From Dokdonella koreensis DS-123 (GTDB lineage: Bacteria > Pseudomonadota > Gammaproteobacteria > Xanthomonadales > Rhodanobacteraceae), in NCBI RefSeq assembly GCF_001632775.1, contig NZ_CP015249.1, forward strand, positions 600,686-664,685: DNA of 64,000 nucleotides, in the 5' to 3' direction. The notes below the pieces were generated by a model that did not search any database, was not told the DNA's origin, and saw only the letters and a list, made by a program, of their open reading frames with translations. The position numbers and the translations under genes were made by a program. The stretch's first letter is position 1. Every line of letters begins with the position of its first letter. Positions 54,379 through 64,000 of the stretch are shown piece after piece.

Positions 54379-54407
54379 TTGACAGTGCCGATAGTGCGAC
54401 ATAAGGT
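54379..54407 (+). promoter_or_regulatory. Promoter of the mra/dcw cluster
   Basis: TTGACA (54379-54384), a perfect -35, is followed after 17 bases by TAAGGT (54402-54407), a moderate -10. The start of transcription would fall inside the MraZ repeats directly downstream. Confidence 0.65.
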
Positions 54408-54441
54408 GGGATGTAGTGGTGTTTTGTGGTGTTTTGTGGAT
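54407..54441 (+). promoter_or_regulatory. MraZ operator: four TGG boxes at 10-bp spacing
   Basis: TGGGA, TGGTG, TGGTG and TGGAT begin at 54407, 54417, 54427 and 54437, each separated by five bases (tgtag, ttttg, ttttg). MraZ of E. coli binds TGGGN direct repeats with 5-base spacers upstream of its own gene. The array overlaps the -10 and the expected transcription start, so binding should repress the cluster. Confidence 0.8.
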
Positions 54442-54458
54442 CCGGCCTCGCGCAAATC

Positions 54459-54905
54459 ATGTTCCAGGGCGAAACCGCAGTCACGCTCGACGAGAAGGGC
54501 CGGGTAGCCATACCCGCCGCTCATCGGGAGGCCGTTGCCCGCGTCAGCGGCAACCGCCTCGTCATCACCTACAACCCGTTCGAGCACGGCTGCCTTTGGA
54601 TTTTCCCGGAAAAGGAATGGGAGCGCGTACGCGACGAGGTGAACGCCCTGCCGAGCGTCAAGGCAGTGCACCGCAACCTGCAGATGAAGCTGGTCGGCGC
54701 GGCGGCTCATGTCGAGCCGGACGGCAGCGGCCGCGTGCAGGTGCCGGCGAGCCAGCGTGCAGCCGCGGGCCTGGAGAAGAAGGCCGTGCTGCTGGGCATG
54801 GGCAACAAGTTCGAGCTGTGGAGCGAGCAGGCGCACCTCGCCAAGATCCGCGAGACGATCAGCGAGGAGCAGATCACGGAGGACATGGAAGACCTGCGCT
54901 TGTGA
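54459..54905 (+). CDS. mraZ: Transcriptional regulator MraZ
   Basis: 148 residues with two SpoVT/AbrB-like repeats: [22 protein letters not shown] and, in the second half, [18 protein letters not shown]. It forms ring-shaped oligomers and represses the division and cell wall cluster. ATG at 54459 is chosen because homology begins with MFQG; the frame's upstream ATG (54426) lies inside the operator repeats. It overlaps the rsmH start by 4 bases. Confidence 0.94.
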   Translation: MFQGETAVTLDEKGRVAIPAAHREAVARVSGNRLVITYNPFEHGCLWIFPEKEWERVRDEVNALPSVKAVHRNLQMKLVGAAAHVEPDGSGRVQVPASQRAAAGLEKKAVLLGMGNKFELWSEQAHLAKIRETISEEQITEDMEDLRL

Positions 54906-55846
54906 CGGACCGACGAACCCAAGCGACGGAGGGCGCGTTGCATGTTCCGGTGCTGCTGGCGGAGGCCTTGGAAGGTCTGGAGGTGAAGGCGGACGGAATC
55001 TATCTGGACGGCACCTTCGGTCGCGGCGGACATGCGCGCGAGGTGTTGAAGCGGCTCGGTCCCGAAGGCCGCCTGCTGTTGATGGACCGCGATCCGCAGG
55101 CGATCGCGACCGCGATGGCGGAATTTGGCGGGGATGCACGGGTGCGGATCCGGCACGGCAGCTTCGCGGAACTCGCGGACTGGCCGGAAACGCAGGCGGG
55201 TCTTGACGGTGTGCTCTTTGATCTGGGCGTTTCGTCGCCGCAACTGGACGATCCGGCGCGCGGCTTCAGTTTCCAGGGAGACGGTCCGCTGGACATGCGG
55301 ATGGACCCGAGCCGGGGCGCGAGCGTCGCGCAGTGGCTGGCCGAGGCGGACGAGCGGGAGATCGCCGATGTGCTGTGGCGCTTCGGCGAGGAAAAGCTCA
55401 GCCGACGCATCGCCCGCGCGATCGTGGCCCAGCGCGCCGCGGCGCCGCTCGCCACGACCGGCGAGCTGGCCGCCCTGGTCGCGAAGGCAATCGGCTACCG
55501 CGAGCGTGGCAAGCACCCGGCGACGCGGACGTTCCAGGCGCTGCGCATCCACATCAACGACGAGATGGGCGCGCTGGAGAGAGGTTTGGAGGGTGCGCTC
55601 GCCAGGCTGTCGCCGGGCGGGCGCCTGGTGGTGATCAGTTTCCACTCGCTGGAGGACCGCGTGGTCAAGCGTTTCATCCGCGGTACGCAATCGCAGCCGC
55701 CGGTGCGGCGCGGCTTGCCGCCGGTGACCGTCGAGCCGTGGGCGCTGGCCGCGATCGGCAAGGCGCAGTTCGCGGGCGAGGCGGAGCTGTCGGTCAACCC
55801 GAGGGCCCGCAGCGCGGTGCTGCGGGTTGCGGAGAAGCGCCGATGA
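54902..55846 (+). CDS. rsmH: 16S rRNA (cytosine-1402-N4)-methyltransferase RsmH
   Basis: 314 residues. Motifs are [10 protein letters not shown] near the start, the SAM loop [35 protein letters not shown] and the C-terminal [17 protein letters not shown] and [15 protein letters not shown]. It methylates N4 of C1402 in the ribosomal P site. The start is GTG at 54902, whose bases overlap the mraZ stop (GTGA). It is followed by ftsL with a 4-base overlap. Confidence 0.95.
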   Translation: MTDRRTQATEGALHVPVLLAEALEGLEVKADGIYLDGTFGRGGHAREVLKRLGPEGRLLLMDRDPQAIATAMAEFGGDARVRIRHGSFAELADWPETQAGLDGVLFDLGVSSPQLDDPARGFSFQGDGPLDMRMDPSRGASVAQWLAEADEREIADVLWRFGEEKLSRRIARAIVAQRAAAPLATTGELAALVAKAIGYRERGKHPATRTFQALRIHINDEMGALERGLEGALARLSPGGRLVVISFHSLEDRVVKRFIRGTQSQPPVRRGLPPVTVEPWALAAIGKAQFAGEAELSVNPRARSAVLRVAEKRR

Positions 55847-56112
55847 TCCTGCGCATCGGCGTCATGGCGGTGCTGGCGGCGGTCGTGGTCGGCAGTGCGA
55901 TCGGCGTGGTCTACGCGCGCCAGGAGAGCCGCCAGCGCTTCGTCGAGCTGACCCGGCTGACCAACGAGCGCGACGATCTGAATTTCGAGTTCGGCCGGCT
56001 GCAGCTGGAGCAGGCGACCTGGACCGAGAACAACCGCGTAGAACAAATCGCCCGCGAACGGCTCGGCATGGTGTCGCCGACCGCCGCGGAAACGGTCGTC
56101 ATCAAACGGTGA
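55843..56112 (+). CDS. ftsL: Cell division protein FtsL
   Basis: 89 residues. One membrane helix (residues 5-24) is followed by a coiled coil with heptads through [22 protein letters not shown] and the conserved end [14 protein letters not shown]. FtsL joins FtsB and FtsQ in the divisome and activates FtsWI. ATG at 55843 overlaps the rsmH stop by 4 bases. Confidence 0.92.
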   Translation: MILRIGVMAVLAAVVVGSAIGVVYARQESRQRFVELTRLTNERDDLNFEFGRLQLEQATWTENNRVEQIARERLGMVSPTAAETVVIKR

Positions 56113-56176
56113 ACGGACAAGTGAGGGGAACCGCTCTCGCTCAAAACCGATACGCGCATCCGCTGCGGAGGCGCGC

Positions 56177-57973
56177 ATGACCGTGCGCGTGCGCCCGCCC
56201 AGCCTGCGCAAGCGCATGTCGTTCGTCGTCATGGTGCTGGCGCTGGCATCGACGGCGCTGATCGTGCGCGCCGTCGACCTGCAGATCGTGCGCAAGGACT
56301 TCTACCAGGGCGAAGGCGACGCGCGCCATCTGCGCGACATCCCGATCCAGGTCTCACGCGGCACGATCTTCGACCGCAACGGGGAGCCGCTGGCCGTGTC
56401 CACGCCGGTGGAGGCGATCTGGGCGATCCCGCGCGAAGTGCTCGACAAGGGGCGCGACCAGCTGCCGGACCTGGCGCGCGCGCTCGGCGTCGACGTCGAG
56501 TCGCTGACCCAGCGCCTGACCCAGCGCCTGGCGCAGACCGCCGGCCGCGATTTCATGTACCTGAAGCGCCCGGTGGACCCGGACGTGGCCGAAGAGATCC
56601 TGGCCATGCACATCCCCGGTGTCGCCAGCGAGCGCGCGTTCCGGCGCTACTACCCGAGCGGCGAAGTGGCCGGCCACGTGCTCGGCTTCACCAACGTCGA
56701 CGATCGCGGCCAGGAAGGGCTGGAGCTGGCGTTCGACGAATGGCTGGCCGGCCAGCCCGGCGTCAAGCGCGTGATCCGCGACCTGCGCGGCCAGGTCGTC
56801 GAGAACGTGGAACTGGTCCGCGAAGCTCAGCCCGGGCGCGACCTGACGCTGTCGATCGACCGGCGCATCCAGTACCTGGCCTACCGCGAGCTCAAGAGCG
56901 CCATCATCAGCAACAGCGCCACCTCCGGCTCGATGATCGTGCTCGACGTGCGCAACGGCGAGATCCTGGCGATGGTCAACCAGCCCTCGTACAACCCCAA
57001 TGCGCGCAGCGGCGACGCGGCCTACCGGCGCAACCGCGCGCTGACCGACGTGATCGAGCCCGGGTCGACGATGAAGGCGTTCACGGTCGCCGCCGGCCTG
57101 GAAAGCGGCAAGTGGAAGCCGAACACGCCGGTCGACACGACGCCTGGTACCTACCTGCTGGCCGGCGGCTACACGATCCGCGACATCCGCAACTTCGGGC
57201 TGCTCGACGTCACCGGCATCATCACCAAGTCCAGCAACGTCGGCGCGATCAAGATCTCGCTGACCCTGCCCAACGAGAGCTTCTACGACCTGCTCCACCG
57301 CTTCGGTTTCGGCGAGGTCAGCGGCAGCGGCTTCCCGGGCGAGTCGCCCGGCTTCCTGCCGCCGCCGCGCAGCTGGGGCCCGGTCGAGAAGGCGACGATC
57401 TCCTACGGCTACGGCCTCAACGTCACGCCGATGCAGCTGGCCCAGGCGTACGCCGCGCTCGCCAACGGCGGCCGGCTGCGGCCGCCGACCTTCGTCAAGG
57501 GCACGCTCAATCCGGACGTGGAAGTCCTCTCGCCGCAGATCGCCGCCACTATGGTGTCGATGCTCGAGACCGTGGTGACCGTCGGCGGCGGCGCGAAGGC
57601 CGGCGTGCCCAACTACCGCGTCGCCGGCAAGACCGGCACCGCGCGCCGCGCCACCGGCGGCAGCTACGAGAGCCGCCACGTCTCGCTGTTCGCCGGCATG
57701 GTGCCGGTGACCGATCCGCGCCTGGTCGGCGTGGTCGTCATCCACGATCCGGGCGGCGGCCGCGGCGGGGCGCCGTACTACGGCGGCCTGGTCTCCGCGC
57801 CGGTGTTCAGCAAGGTGATGACCGAAGCGCTGCGCCTGCTCGACGTACCGCCCGACAACGTCCAGAACTGGTACACCGGATCGCCAGACGGCCGGCCGAC
57901 CATCGTCCCTCCGCCGCCGGCTCCCGACGAAGCCTCGGACCTGTCGCGCTACGAGGAGGGCGTGCCGCAATGA
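56177..57973 (+). CDS. ftsI: Peptidoglycan D,D-transpeptidase FtsI (PBP3)
   Basis: 598 residues. A cytoplasmic start and one membrane helix (about 14-34) are followed by the pedestal domain with RGTIFDRNGEPLAVS and the transpeptidase domain with the active-site STMK (PGSTMKAF), SSN and KTGTA motifs. It crosslinks septal peptidoglycan with FtsW. A short internal duplication, LTQRLTQRLAQ, occurs near residue 112. The C-terminal tail is Pro-rich. A 64-base gap separates it from ftsL; it overlaps murE by 4 bases. Confidence 0.95.
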   Translation: MTVRVRPPSLRKRMSFVVMVLALASTALIVRAVDLQIVRKDFYQGEGDARHLRDIPIQVSRGTIFDRNGEPLAVSTPVEAIWAIPREVLDKGRDQLPDLARALGVDVESLTQRLTQRLAQTAGRDFMYLKRPVDPDVAEEILAMHIPGVASERAFRRYYPSGEVAGHVLGFTNVDDRGQEGLELAFDEWLAGQPGVKRVIRDLRGQVVENVELVREAQPGRDLTLSIDRRIQYLAYRELKSAIISNSATSGSMIVLDVRNGEILAMVNQPSYNPNARSGDAAYRRNRALTDVIEPGSTMKAFTVAAGLESGKWKPNTPVDTTPGTYLLAGGYTIRDIRNFGLLDVTGIITKSSNVGAIKISLTLPNESFYDLLHRFGFGEVSGSGFPGESPGFLPPPRSWGPVEKATISYGYGLNVTPMQLAQAYAALANGGRLRPPTFVKGTLNPDVEVLSPQIAATMVSMLETVVTVGGGAKAGVPNYRVAGKTGTARRATGGSYESRHVSLFAGMVPVTDPRLVGVVVIHDPGGGRGGAPYYGGLVSAPVFSKVMTEALRLLDVPPDNVQNWYTGSPDGRPTIVPPPPAPDEASDLSRYEEGVPQ

Positions 57974-59454
57974 GCCGCCAGCATCCGACAACCTTGCGTG
58001 ACCTGCTCGCCGGCATCGTCGATGCCGGCGATGTCGTGATCGGCGGTCTCAGCGAGGACTCGCGCCGGATCGCGGCCGGCGACGCCTTCGTCGCGCTGCG
58101 CGGCGGGCAGGTGCACGGCCTGGTCCATGCGCCGGCCGCGCTGGCCCGGGGCGCGGCGGCGATCCTGGCCGAGCCGCCGGCACCGGCCGGCGCGCCGCCG
58201 CTGCCGTCCGCCGCGCCTCTGGTCTGGATCGATGACCTGCGCCAGCGGCTCGGTACGATCGCGGCGCGATTCCACGGCGATCCGTCGCGGGCGTTGCGCG
58301 TGATCGGCGTCACCGGTACCAACGGCAAGACCTCCACCGTGCAGCTGCTCGCGCAGGCGCTGGCCCATGCCGGCCGCCGCAGCGCGACGATCGGCACGCT
58401 CGGCGCCGGCCTGCACGGCGCCATCCAGGCCGGCGAGCGGACCACGCCCGATGCGATCGCGGTGCAGGCCCTGCTGGCCGAGTTCCGCGATGCCGGCGCG
58501 ACCGACGTGGCGATGGAGGTGTCCTCGCACGCCCTCGACCAGGGACGTGTCAATGCGGTCGTGTTCCAGGTCGCGGTCTTCACCAACCTGACGCGTGACC
58601 ATCTGGACTATCACGGCGACATGGTGGCCTACGGCGCAGCCAAGGCCGCGCTGTTCCACTGGCCGGAGCTGGCGGCTGCCGTCGTCAACATCGACGATCC
58701 GTTCGGCCGCGAACTGGCGGGCGGCATCGGTGCGGCGACGCGCCGGCTGACCTACGGCCTCGATGCGCCGGGGGCCGACGTCGGTGCCAGCGCGATCACG
58801 ACGTCCGGGGAGGGGCTGGCCTTCCACCTGCGCACGCCCTGGGGCGAAGGCCCGGTCCGCACCCGCCTGCTCGGCCGCTTCAACGTCGCCAACCTGCTCG
58901 CCGTGGTCGCCTGCCTGGGACTGGCGGGCGTGGACTTCGACGGCATCGTCGACGCACTGGCGGCCCTGGAGCCGGTCGCCGGCCGCATGAGCCGGCTCGG
59001 CGGGCGGCACGGCGCGCCGCTGCTGGTCGTGGACTATGCACACACCCCCGATGCGCTGGAGAAGGCGCTGACCACGCTGCGCGCGCACTGTGCCGGCGAG
59101 CTGGTCTGCCTGTTCGGTTGCGGCGGCGAGCGCGACGCCGGCAAGCGGCCGCAGATGGCGGCGATCGCCGAGGCACTGGCGGACCGCGTCGTCGTCACCG
59201 ACGACAACCCCCGGGGCGAGGATGGCGATGCGATCGTCGCGGCGATCCTCGCCGGCTTCACCGATCCGCAACGCGTCCGCGTACAGCGCGATCGCGCGCG
59301 CGCGATCGCCGAGGCGGTGCAGGCCGCCCGGGCCGGCGACGTGGTGCTGATCGCCGGCAAGGGACACGAGCCCTACCAGGAAGTGGGCGGCATCCGCATC
59401 CCCTTCGACGACCGGGCCGTCGCCCAGGCAGCACTGGAGGCACGGCCATGCTGA
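57970..59454 (+). CDS. murE: UDP-MurNAc-tripeptide synthetase MurE (meso-DAP type)
   Basis: 494 residues. The ATP loop is GVTGTNGKTSTVQ, the carbamylated Lys region is YGAAKAALF, and the specificity motif is DDNPRGEDGD; DNPR marks ligases that add meso-diaminopimelate to UDP-MurNAc-L-Ala-D-Glu. The meso-DAP type is as expected for a Gram-negative. It overlaps ftsI by 4 and murF by 7 bases. Confidence 0.95.
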   Translation: MSRQHPTTLRDLLAGIVDAGDVVIGGLSEDSRRIAAGDAFVALRGGQVHGLVHAPAALARGAAAILAEPPAPAGAPPLPSAAPLVWIDDLRQRLGTIAARFHGDPSRALRVIGVTGTNGKTSTVQLLAQALAHAGRRSATIGTLGAGLHGAIQAGERTTPDAIAVQALLAEFRDAGATDVAMEVSSHALDQGRVNAVVFQVAVFTNLTRDHLDYHGDMVAYGAAKAALFHWPELAAAVVNIDDPFGRELAGGIGAATRRLTYGLDAPGADVGASAITTSGEGLAFHLRTPWGEGPVRTRLLGRFNVANLLAVVACLGLAGVDFDGIVDALAALEPVAGRMSRLGGRHGAPLLVVDYAHTPDALEKALTTLRAHCAGELVCLFGCGGERDAGKRPQMAAIAEALADRVVVTDDNPRGEDGDAIVAAILAGFTDPQRVRVQRDRARAIAEAVQAARAGDVVLIAGKGHEPYQEVGGIRIPFDDRAVAQAALEARPC

Positions 59455-60827
59455 CCCAGTCCCTGCAGCGGATCGCGGCGGCGACGCACGGCACCCTGGT
59501 CGGCGCGGACCGGACGGTCGGCGCCGTCGCCACCGACAGCCGCCGCGCACAGGCCGGTGCCCTGTTCGTCGCGCTGCGTGGCGAGCGTTTCGATGCGCAC
59601 GATTTCGTGGCCCAGGCCGCCGCCAACGGCGCGGTCGCGGCCCTGGTCGAGCGCCCGCTCGCGATCGACCTGCCGCAGGTCCTCGTCGCCGACACCGAGC
59701 GTGCGCTCGGCGACCTGGCGCGCGCCGCGCGCCTGGCCAGCCGCGCGCGGGTGGTCGGCATCACCGGTTCCAACGGCAAGACCACGGTCAAGACCCTGGT
59801 CGCGGCGATCCTCGAGCGGCATGGCCGCACGCACGTCAACGCCGGTAACCTCAACAACGAGATCGGCCTGCCGCTGTCGGTACTGGCGATGCCGGACGAC
59901 GTCGAGTACGCCGTGTTCGAGATGGGCGCCGGCAAGCCCGGCGACATCGCCTATCTCGTCGACATTGCGCGGCCGGACATCGCGGTGGTCAACAACGTCG
60001 CACCGGCGCATCTGGAGCGGCTCGGCAGCCTGCGGGGCGTGGCCGAGACCAAGGGTGCGATCTACGCCGGCCTGCCGGCGGACGGCACTGCCGTGATCAA
60101 TGCCGACGACGCGTTCGCCGGCTACTTCGCCGGCCTGGCCGGTACGCGGCGCATCCTGCGCTACGGCCTGGACCTGTCGGCCGAGGTCAACGCCCAGCGC
60201 ATCGGCAGCGGCCGTTTCGAACTGTGCACGCCGGCCGGCACCGTCGAGGTGGCGCTGCCGCTGCCGGGGCGCCACAACGTACTCAATGCGCTGGCGGCCA
60301 GCGCGCTGGCGCTGGCGCTCGCCGTCCCGCTGGAGACGATCCGCGCCGGCCTGGAGGCCGCGCCGCCGGTGCAGGGCCGGTTGCTGCGTCATCGCCTGGC
60401 CGACGGTGCGGTGCTGATCGACGACAGCTACAACGCCAACCCCGGCTCGTTCGCCGCGGCGATCGCGATCCTCGCCGCCGAGCACGGCGAAACGGTCCTG
60501 GTGATGGGCGACATGGGCGAGCTCGGCACCGACAGCGAGGCCCTGCATGCGCAGACCGGCACGCTGGCCCGCCGCAGCGGCATCGGCCGCCTGCACGCGG
60601 TCGGGCCGCGCAGCGCCGCAGCCGTGCAGGCGTTCGGCCCGGGCGCGATGCATCACGCCGACCAGGCCACGCTGATCGCCGCCCTGCGGGGCCTGCTGCG
60701 GCACGATACGGTGCTGCTGGTCAAGGGGTCGCGGTCCTCGGCGATGGACCGCGTCGTGCGCGCGCTGCTCGACGACGAGTCGGGCAGCGAAGGCGCCAAG
60801 GCGGAGGAGACGCGCCATGTTGCTTGA
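59448..60827 (+). CDS. murF: UDP-MurNAc-pentapeptide synthetase MurF
   Basis: 459 residues. The ATP loop is [14 protein letters not shown], followed by [27 protein letters not shown] and the C-terminal [15 protein letters not shown], all MurF signatures. It adds D-Ala-D-Ala to the tripeptide. ATG at 59448 overlaps the murE end by 7 bases, and the gene end overlaps mraY by 11 bases, so the cluster is translationally coupled. Confidence 0.95.
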   Translation: MLTQSLQRIAAATHGTLVGADRTVGAVATDSRRAQAGALFVALRGERFDAHDFVAQAAANGAVAALVERPLAIDLPQVLVADTERALGDLARAARLASRARVVGITGSNGKTTVKTLVAAILERHGRTHVNAGNLNNEIGLPLSVLAMPDDVEYAVFEMGAGKPGDIAYLVDIARPDIAVVNNVAPAHLERLGSLRGVAETKGAIYAGLPADGTAVINADDAFAGYFAGLAGTRRILRYGLDLSAEVNAQRIGSGRFELCTPAGTVEVALPLPGRHNVLNALAASALALALAVPLETIRAGLEAAPPVQGRLLRHRLADGAVLIDDSYNANPGSFAAAIAILAAEHGETVLVMGDMGELGTDSEALHAQTGTLARRSGIGRLHAVGPRSAAAVQAFGPGAMHHADQATLIAALRGLLRHDTVLLVKGSRSSAMDRVVRALLDDESGSEGAKAEETRHVA

Positions 60828-61899
60828 ACTCGCCAAGCTGCTCGAGGACTGGATCAGCGGCTTCCACCTGTTCCAGTACCTGACCTTCCGGGCGATCATG
60901 AGCGCGCTGACCGCGCTGGCGGTGTCGTTGCTGGTCGGCCCGTCGGTGATCCGCAAGCTGGCCGAGCTCAAGGCCGGCCAGGTCGTGCGCAGCGACGGTC
61001 CGCAGACGCACCTGGTCAAGGCGGGCACGCCGACGATGGGCGGCGGGCTGATCCTGCTGGCGATCACCGTGTCGACCCTGTTGTGGATGGACCTTCGCAA
61101 CCGCTACGTGTGGATCGTGCTGGCGGTGACGCTGGCGTTCGGCGCGATCGGCTTCTACGACGACTACAAGAAGCTGGTGCTGAGGGACAGCCGCGGCCTG
61201 GCCGCGCGCTGGAAGTACTTCTGGCAATCGGTGTTCGCGCTCACCGTCGCGGTCACCCTGTACCTGACCGCGACGACGCCGTCGGAGACCGCGCTGTACC
61301 TGCCGCTGTTCAAGCAGGTGGCGGTGCCGCTCGGCCTGCTGTTCGTCCCGCTCGCCTACCTGATGATCGCCGGCTTCTCCAACGCGGTGAACCTGACCGA
61401 CGGCCTGGATGGCCTGGCGATCATGCCGGCGGTGCTGGTCGCGACCGCGCTGGGCGCGTTCGCCTACCTCGCCGGCAACGCGGTGTTCTCCAATTACCTG
61501 CAGATCCCCTCGATTCCGGGTGCCGGCGAGCTGGCGATCTTCTGCGGCGCGCTGGCCGGGGCGGGCCTGGGCTTCCTCTGGTTCAACGCCTACCCGGCCC
61601 AGGTCTTCATGGGCGACGTCGGCGCGCTGGCGATCGGCGCGGCACTCGGCACGCTGGCCGTGATCGTGCGCCAGGAGATCGTGCTGCTGGTGATGGGCGG
61701 CGTGTTCGTGCTGGAAACGGCCTCGGTGATGATCCAGGTGGCGAGCTTCAAGCTGACCGGCAAGCGCGTGTTCCGCATGGCGCCGATCCATCACCACTTC
61801 GAGCTGAAGGGCTGGCCCGAGCCGCGCGTGATCGTGCGCTTCTGGATCATCAGCGTCGTGCTGGTGCTGATCGGCCTGGCCACGTTGAAGGTGCGCTGA
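60817..61899 (+). CDS. mraY: Phospho-MurNAc-pentapeptide translocase MraY
   Basis: 360 residues with ten membrane helices. Motifs include [21 protein letters not shown] with its adjacent Asp residues, [10 protein letters not shown], and [10 protein letters not shown], then the basic-His motif PIHHHFE near the end. It makes lipid I from UDP-MurNAc-pentapeptide and undecaprenyl phosphate. ftsW begins at its last base (TGATG), and no murD lies between. Confidence 0.96.
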   Translation: MLLELAKLLEDWISGFHLFQYLTFRAIMSALTALAVSLLVGPSVIRKLAELKAGQVVRSDGPQTHLVKAGTPTMGGGLILLAITVSTLLWMDLRNRYVWIVLAVTLAFGAIGFYDDYKKLVLRDSRGLAARWKYFWQSVFALTVAVTLYLTATTPSETALYLPLFKQVAVPLGLLFVPLAYLMIAGFSNAVNLTDGLDGLAIMPAVLVATALGAFAYLAGNAVFSNYLQIPSIPGAGELAIFCGALAGAGLGFLWFNAYPAQVFMGDVGALAIGAALGTLAVIVRQEIVLLVMGGVFVLETASVMIQVASFKLTGKRVFRMAPIHHHFELKGWPEPRVIVRFWIISVVLVLIGLATLKVR

Positions 61900-63107
61900 T
61901 GCTGCTGTTCGACTTCTCCGCCAACACCCAGGCGACCCGGCGCAGCGAGCCGGTCGGGCGGTACGACGCCGGCCTGCTGCTGGCGGCGATCGCGCTCGCC
62001 TGCCTCGGCGTGGTGATGGTCGCCTCCAGTTCGATCGCGGTGGCCGAGGGCCAGAAGATCGGCGCGTTCTACTACCTCAACCGCCACCTGCTGTTCCTGG
62101 CCCTCGGCATCGGCCTGGCGATCGTCGTGGCGCGGACCGAGCTGGAATGGGTCGAGCGCCATGCGCTGCTGCTGTTGCTGGCCGGCTTCGGCCTGCTGCT
62201 TCTGGTGTTCATCCCCGGCATCGGCCTGCGCATCAACGGCGCGCGGCGCTGGCTGCACCTGGGCATTTCCGGCTTCCAGCCGGTCGAGGCGGCCAAGCTG
62301 TGCATGATCGTGTGGCTGTCGAGCTACCTGGTGCGCCACCGCGACGGCGTGCAGACGCGCCTGTTCGGCGTCATCAAGCCGCTCGGCATGGCCCTGCTGA
62401 TGGTCGTCGTCCTGCTGGCGCAGCCGGACTTCGGCAGCGCGGTGCTGATGGTGGCGGTCACGCTCGGCATGGTCTGGCTCGGCGGCGCGCGGCTGCGCAA
62501 CCTGGCGCTGCTCGGCTGCCTGGCGATTCCGGCGATGGTCTGGGTCGCCTTCAGCGAGGACTACCGCATCAAGCGGCTGACCTCGTTCCTGGACCCCTGG
62601 GCCGACCCGTACAACGACGGCTTCCAGCTGACCCAGGCGCTGATCGCGATCGGCCGCGGCGAGTGGCTCGGCGTCGGCCTCGGCGGCTCGGTGCAGAAGC
62701 TGTTCTACCTGCCGATGGCGCATACCGATTTCATCCTGGCCGTGCTCGCGGAGGAACTGGGACTGGCCGGCATCGTCCTGGTCCTGGTCCTGTTCGGCTG
62801 GCTGGCGGCGCGCGGCTTCACGATCGGCCTGCGTGCGGTCGAGCGCGGCCAGCGGTTCGCCGGCTACTGCGCCTTCGGCGTGGTGCTGATGCTGACGCTG
62901 CAGGCGCTGGTCTCGATCGGCGTCAACCTCGGCGTGCTGCCGACCAAGGGATTGACCCTGCCGCTGATCAGCTCGGGTGGATCGAGCGTGCTGATGACCT
63001 GCGTGGCGATCGGCCTGCTGGCGCGCTGCAGCTACGAGGTCTCGCGCGCGGAGAACGCCGCGGCCCAGGCGGTGGCGGTCTCGGCGCTCGAGGAGGTGCG
63101 GACATGA
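61899..63107 (+). CDS. ftsW: Lipid II polymerase FtsW
   Basis: 402 residues with ten membrane helices of the SEDS family. [21 protein letters not shown] and [10 protein letters not shown] are conserved, the large periplasmic loop contains the catalytic Asp region near [25 protein letters not shown], and [10 protein letters not shown] is near the end. It polymerises septal glycan strands with FtsI. ATG at 61899 overlaps the mraY stop; it overlaps murG by 4 bases. Confidence 0.95.
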   Translation: MLLFDFSANTQATRRSEPVGRYDAGLLLAAIALACLGVVMVASSSIAVAEGQKIGAFYYLNRHLLFLALGIGLAIVVARTELEWVERHALLLLLAGFGLLLLVFIPGIGLRINGARRWLHLGISGFQPVEAAKLCMIVWLSSYLVRHRDGVQTRLFGVIKPLGMALLMVVVLLAQPDFGSAVLMVAVTLGMVWLGGARLRNLALLGCLAIPAMVWVAFSEDYRIKRLTSFLDPWADPYNDGFQLTQALIAIGRGEWLGVGLGGSVQKLFYLPMAHTDFILAVLAEELGLAGIVLVLVLFGWLAARGFTIGLRAVERGQRFAGYCAFGVVLMLTLQALVSIGVNLGVLPTKGLTLPLISSGGSSVLMTCVAIGLLARCSYEVSRAENAAAQAVAVSALEEVRT

Positions 63108-64000
63108 GCGCACACGACACCGACGCCCCGGTCCTGATCATGGCCGGCGGTACCGGCGGGCACATCTTCCCCGGCATCGCCGTCGGCGGCGAATTGCGCG
63201 CGCGCGGCGTACCGGTGGTCTGGCTCGGCGGGCAGCACGGTCTGGAGCAGACCCTGGTGCCGGCCGCCGGCTTCCCGCTGGAGACGCTGGCGTTCGGCGG
63301 CGTGCGCGGCAAGGGCCTGGCCACGCGCCTGATGGCGCTGCCACGCCTGGGCATCGCGCTGCTGGCTGCGCGCCGGCTGCTCCGCCGGCTGCGGCCGCGC
63401 AGCGTGCTGGCACTGGGCGGATACGCCGCCGCGCCCGGCGGGCTGGCCGCCCGTACGGTCGGCCTGCCGCTCGTGGTCCACGAACAGAACCGCGTTCCCG
63501 GCATGACCAACCGGCTGCTGGCGCGCCATGCGACACGCGTATTGAGCGGCTTCGCCGACGCATTCGCCGATGCGCGCGCCGAATGGGTCGGCAACCCGGT
63601 GCGCGTCGCGATCGCCGATCTGCCCGCGCCGGAACGGCGCCTGGCCGGCCGGGAAGGCGCGCTGCGCATCCTCGTGCTCGGTGGCAGCCAGGGCGCGCAG
63701 AGCCTCAACGGGCAGCTGCCGGCGGTCTTCAGCCGGCGCGGCGGCCATCGCGCGTTCGAGGTGCGCCACCAGTGCGGCGCGGCCCATGTCGAGGCCACTC
63801 GCCGCCTGTACGCCACGGCCGGCATCGAAGCCACGGTCGATGCATTCATCGACGACATGGCATCGGCCTATGCCTGGGCCGACCTGGCGATCTGCCGGTC
63901 CGGCGCGTTGACCATCGCCGAACTCTGCGCCGCGGGCGTCCCGGCGATCCTGGTGCCGTTCCCGCACGCGGTGGACGACCACCAGACATGCAACGCGGAG
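63104..64000 (+). CDS. murG: UDP-GlcNAc:lipid I N-acetylglucosaminyltransferase MurG (3' end beyond window)
   Basis: 299 residues are visible, with no stop before the window edge. The GT-B fold motifs are [10 protein letters not shown] at the start, [31 protein letters not shown], and the donor-binding [11 protein letters not shown] with [15 protein letters not shown]. It adds GlcNAc to lipid I to make lipid II at the inner face of the membrane. ATG at 63104 overlaps the ftsW stop (ATGA). Confidence 0.95.
   Translation, partial: MSAHDTDAPVLIMAGGTGGHIFPGIAVGGELRARGVPVVWLGGQHGLEQTLVPAAGFPLETLAFGGVRGKGLATRLMALPRLGIALLAARRLLRRLRPRSVLALGGYAAAPGGLAARTVGLPLVVHEQNRVPGMTNRLLARHATRVLSGFADAFADARAEWVGNPVRVAIADLPAPERRLAGREGALRILVLGGSQGAQSLNGQLPAVFSRRGGHRAFEVRHQCGAAHVEATRRLYATAGIEATVDAFIDDMASAYAWADLAICRSGALTIAELCAAGVPAILVPFPHAVDDHQTCNAE

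Noticed and set aside
56500-56540. LTQRLTQRLAQ repeat in ftsI as a functional repeat
   Set aside because: It is a short tandem duplication of about 12 bases without wider pattern; likely neutral.

Overview
The window is a very GC-rich bacterial chromosome segment with dense, mostly co-oriented gene blocks and vertically inherited housekeeping genes. Gene content and order point to a gammaproteobacterium of the Xanthomonadales/Lysobacterales (Rhodanobacteraceae/Xanthomonadaceae-like). The evidence is: ispH-lspA beside a fimT-pilVWXY1-pilE cluster and algZ-algR-hemC (both known from Pseudomonas), a dcw cluster lacking murD between mraY and ftsW (as in Xanthomonas), and many proteins typical of that order. 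The family assignment is inference.

Layout. 1-9.3 kb: the end of recO, an orphan receiver-Hpt protein, a YdbH/YdbL envelope pair, rlmD, a CYTH protein, and a nagZ-hpt-MTIP block. 9.3-20.7 kb: an MsbA-like ABC exporter, the type IV minor pilin/PilY1 operon (minus strand), ispH and lspA, and a small secreted protein. 21-26.2 kb: a molybdoenzyme operon of SoeABC type (quinone-linked sulfite oxidation) with a YbjQ-family gene between soeB and soeC. 26.2-30.8 kb: a DUF481 porin-like protein, hemC-algR-algZ, a terminal-inverted-repeat element with CTAG ends, and a carboxylesterase. 31-38 kb: two glycosyltransferase-type genes, an NtrX-like regulator without GAFTGA, and bdhA-patatin-TPR. 38-43.7 kb: an FbpABC-type Fe(III) importer, an LpxL-type acyltransferase and dtd. 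43.9-48 kb: rpoD, an M50 protease-like protein and a META/DUF4377 lipoprotein. 48.2-48.5 kb: a tRNA-Ile(CAU) gene split by a 242-nt group I intron. 48.6-53.4 kb: a small membrane protein, a CadC-like winged-helix/TPR regulator and a secreted beta-helix protein. 53.4-54.4 kb: about 1 kb without a recognisable gene. 54.4-64 kb: mraZ-rsmH-ftsL-ftsI-murE-murF-mraY-ftsW-murG (cut by the window end).

The most striking feature is the intron-split tRNA-Ile(CAU). Both tRNA halves join into a perfect 77-nt cloverleaf, and the insert carries the P3-P9 core of a bacterial tRNA group I intron (Azoarcus-like), ending in G. Next are two diverged copies of a roughly 230-270 bp non-coding element with a compensatory base change in an internal stem, and the missing murD, which suggests the alternative MurD2/MurL route to D-Glu in peptidoglycan.
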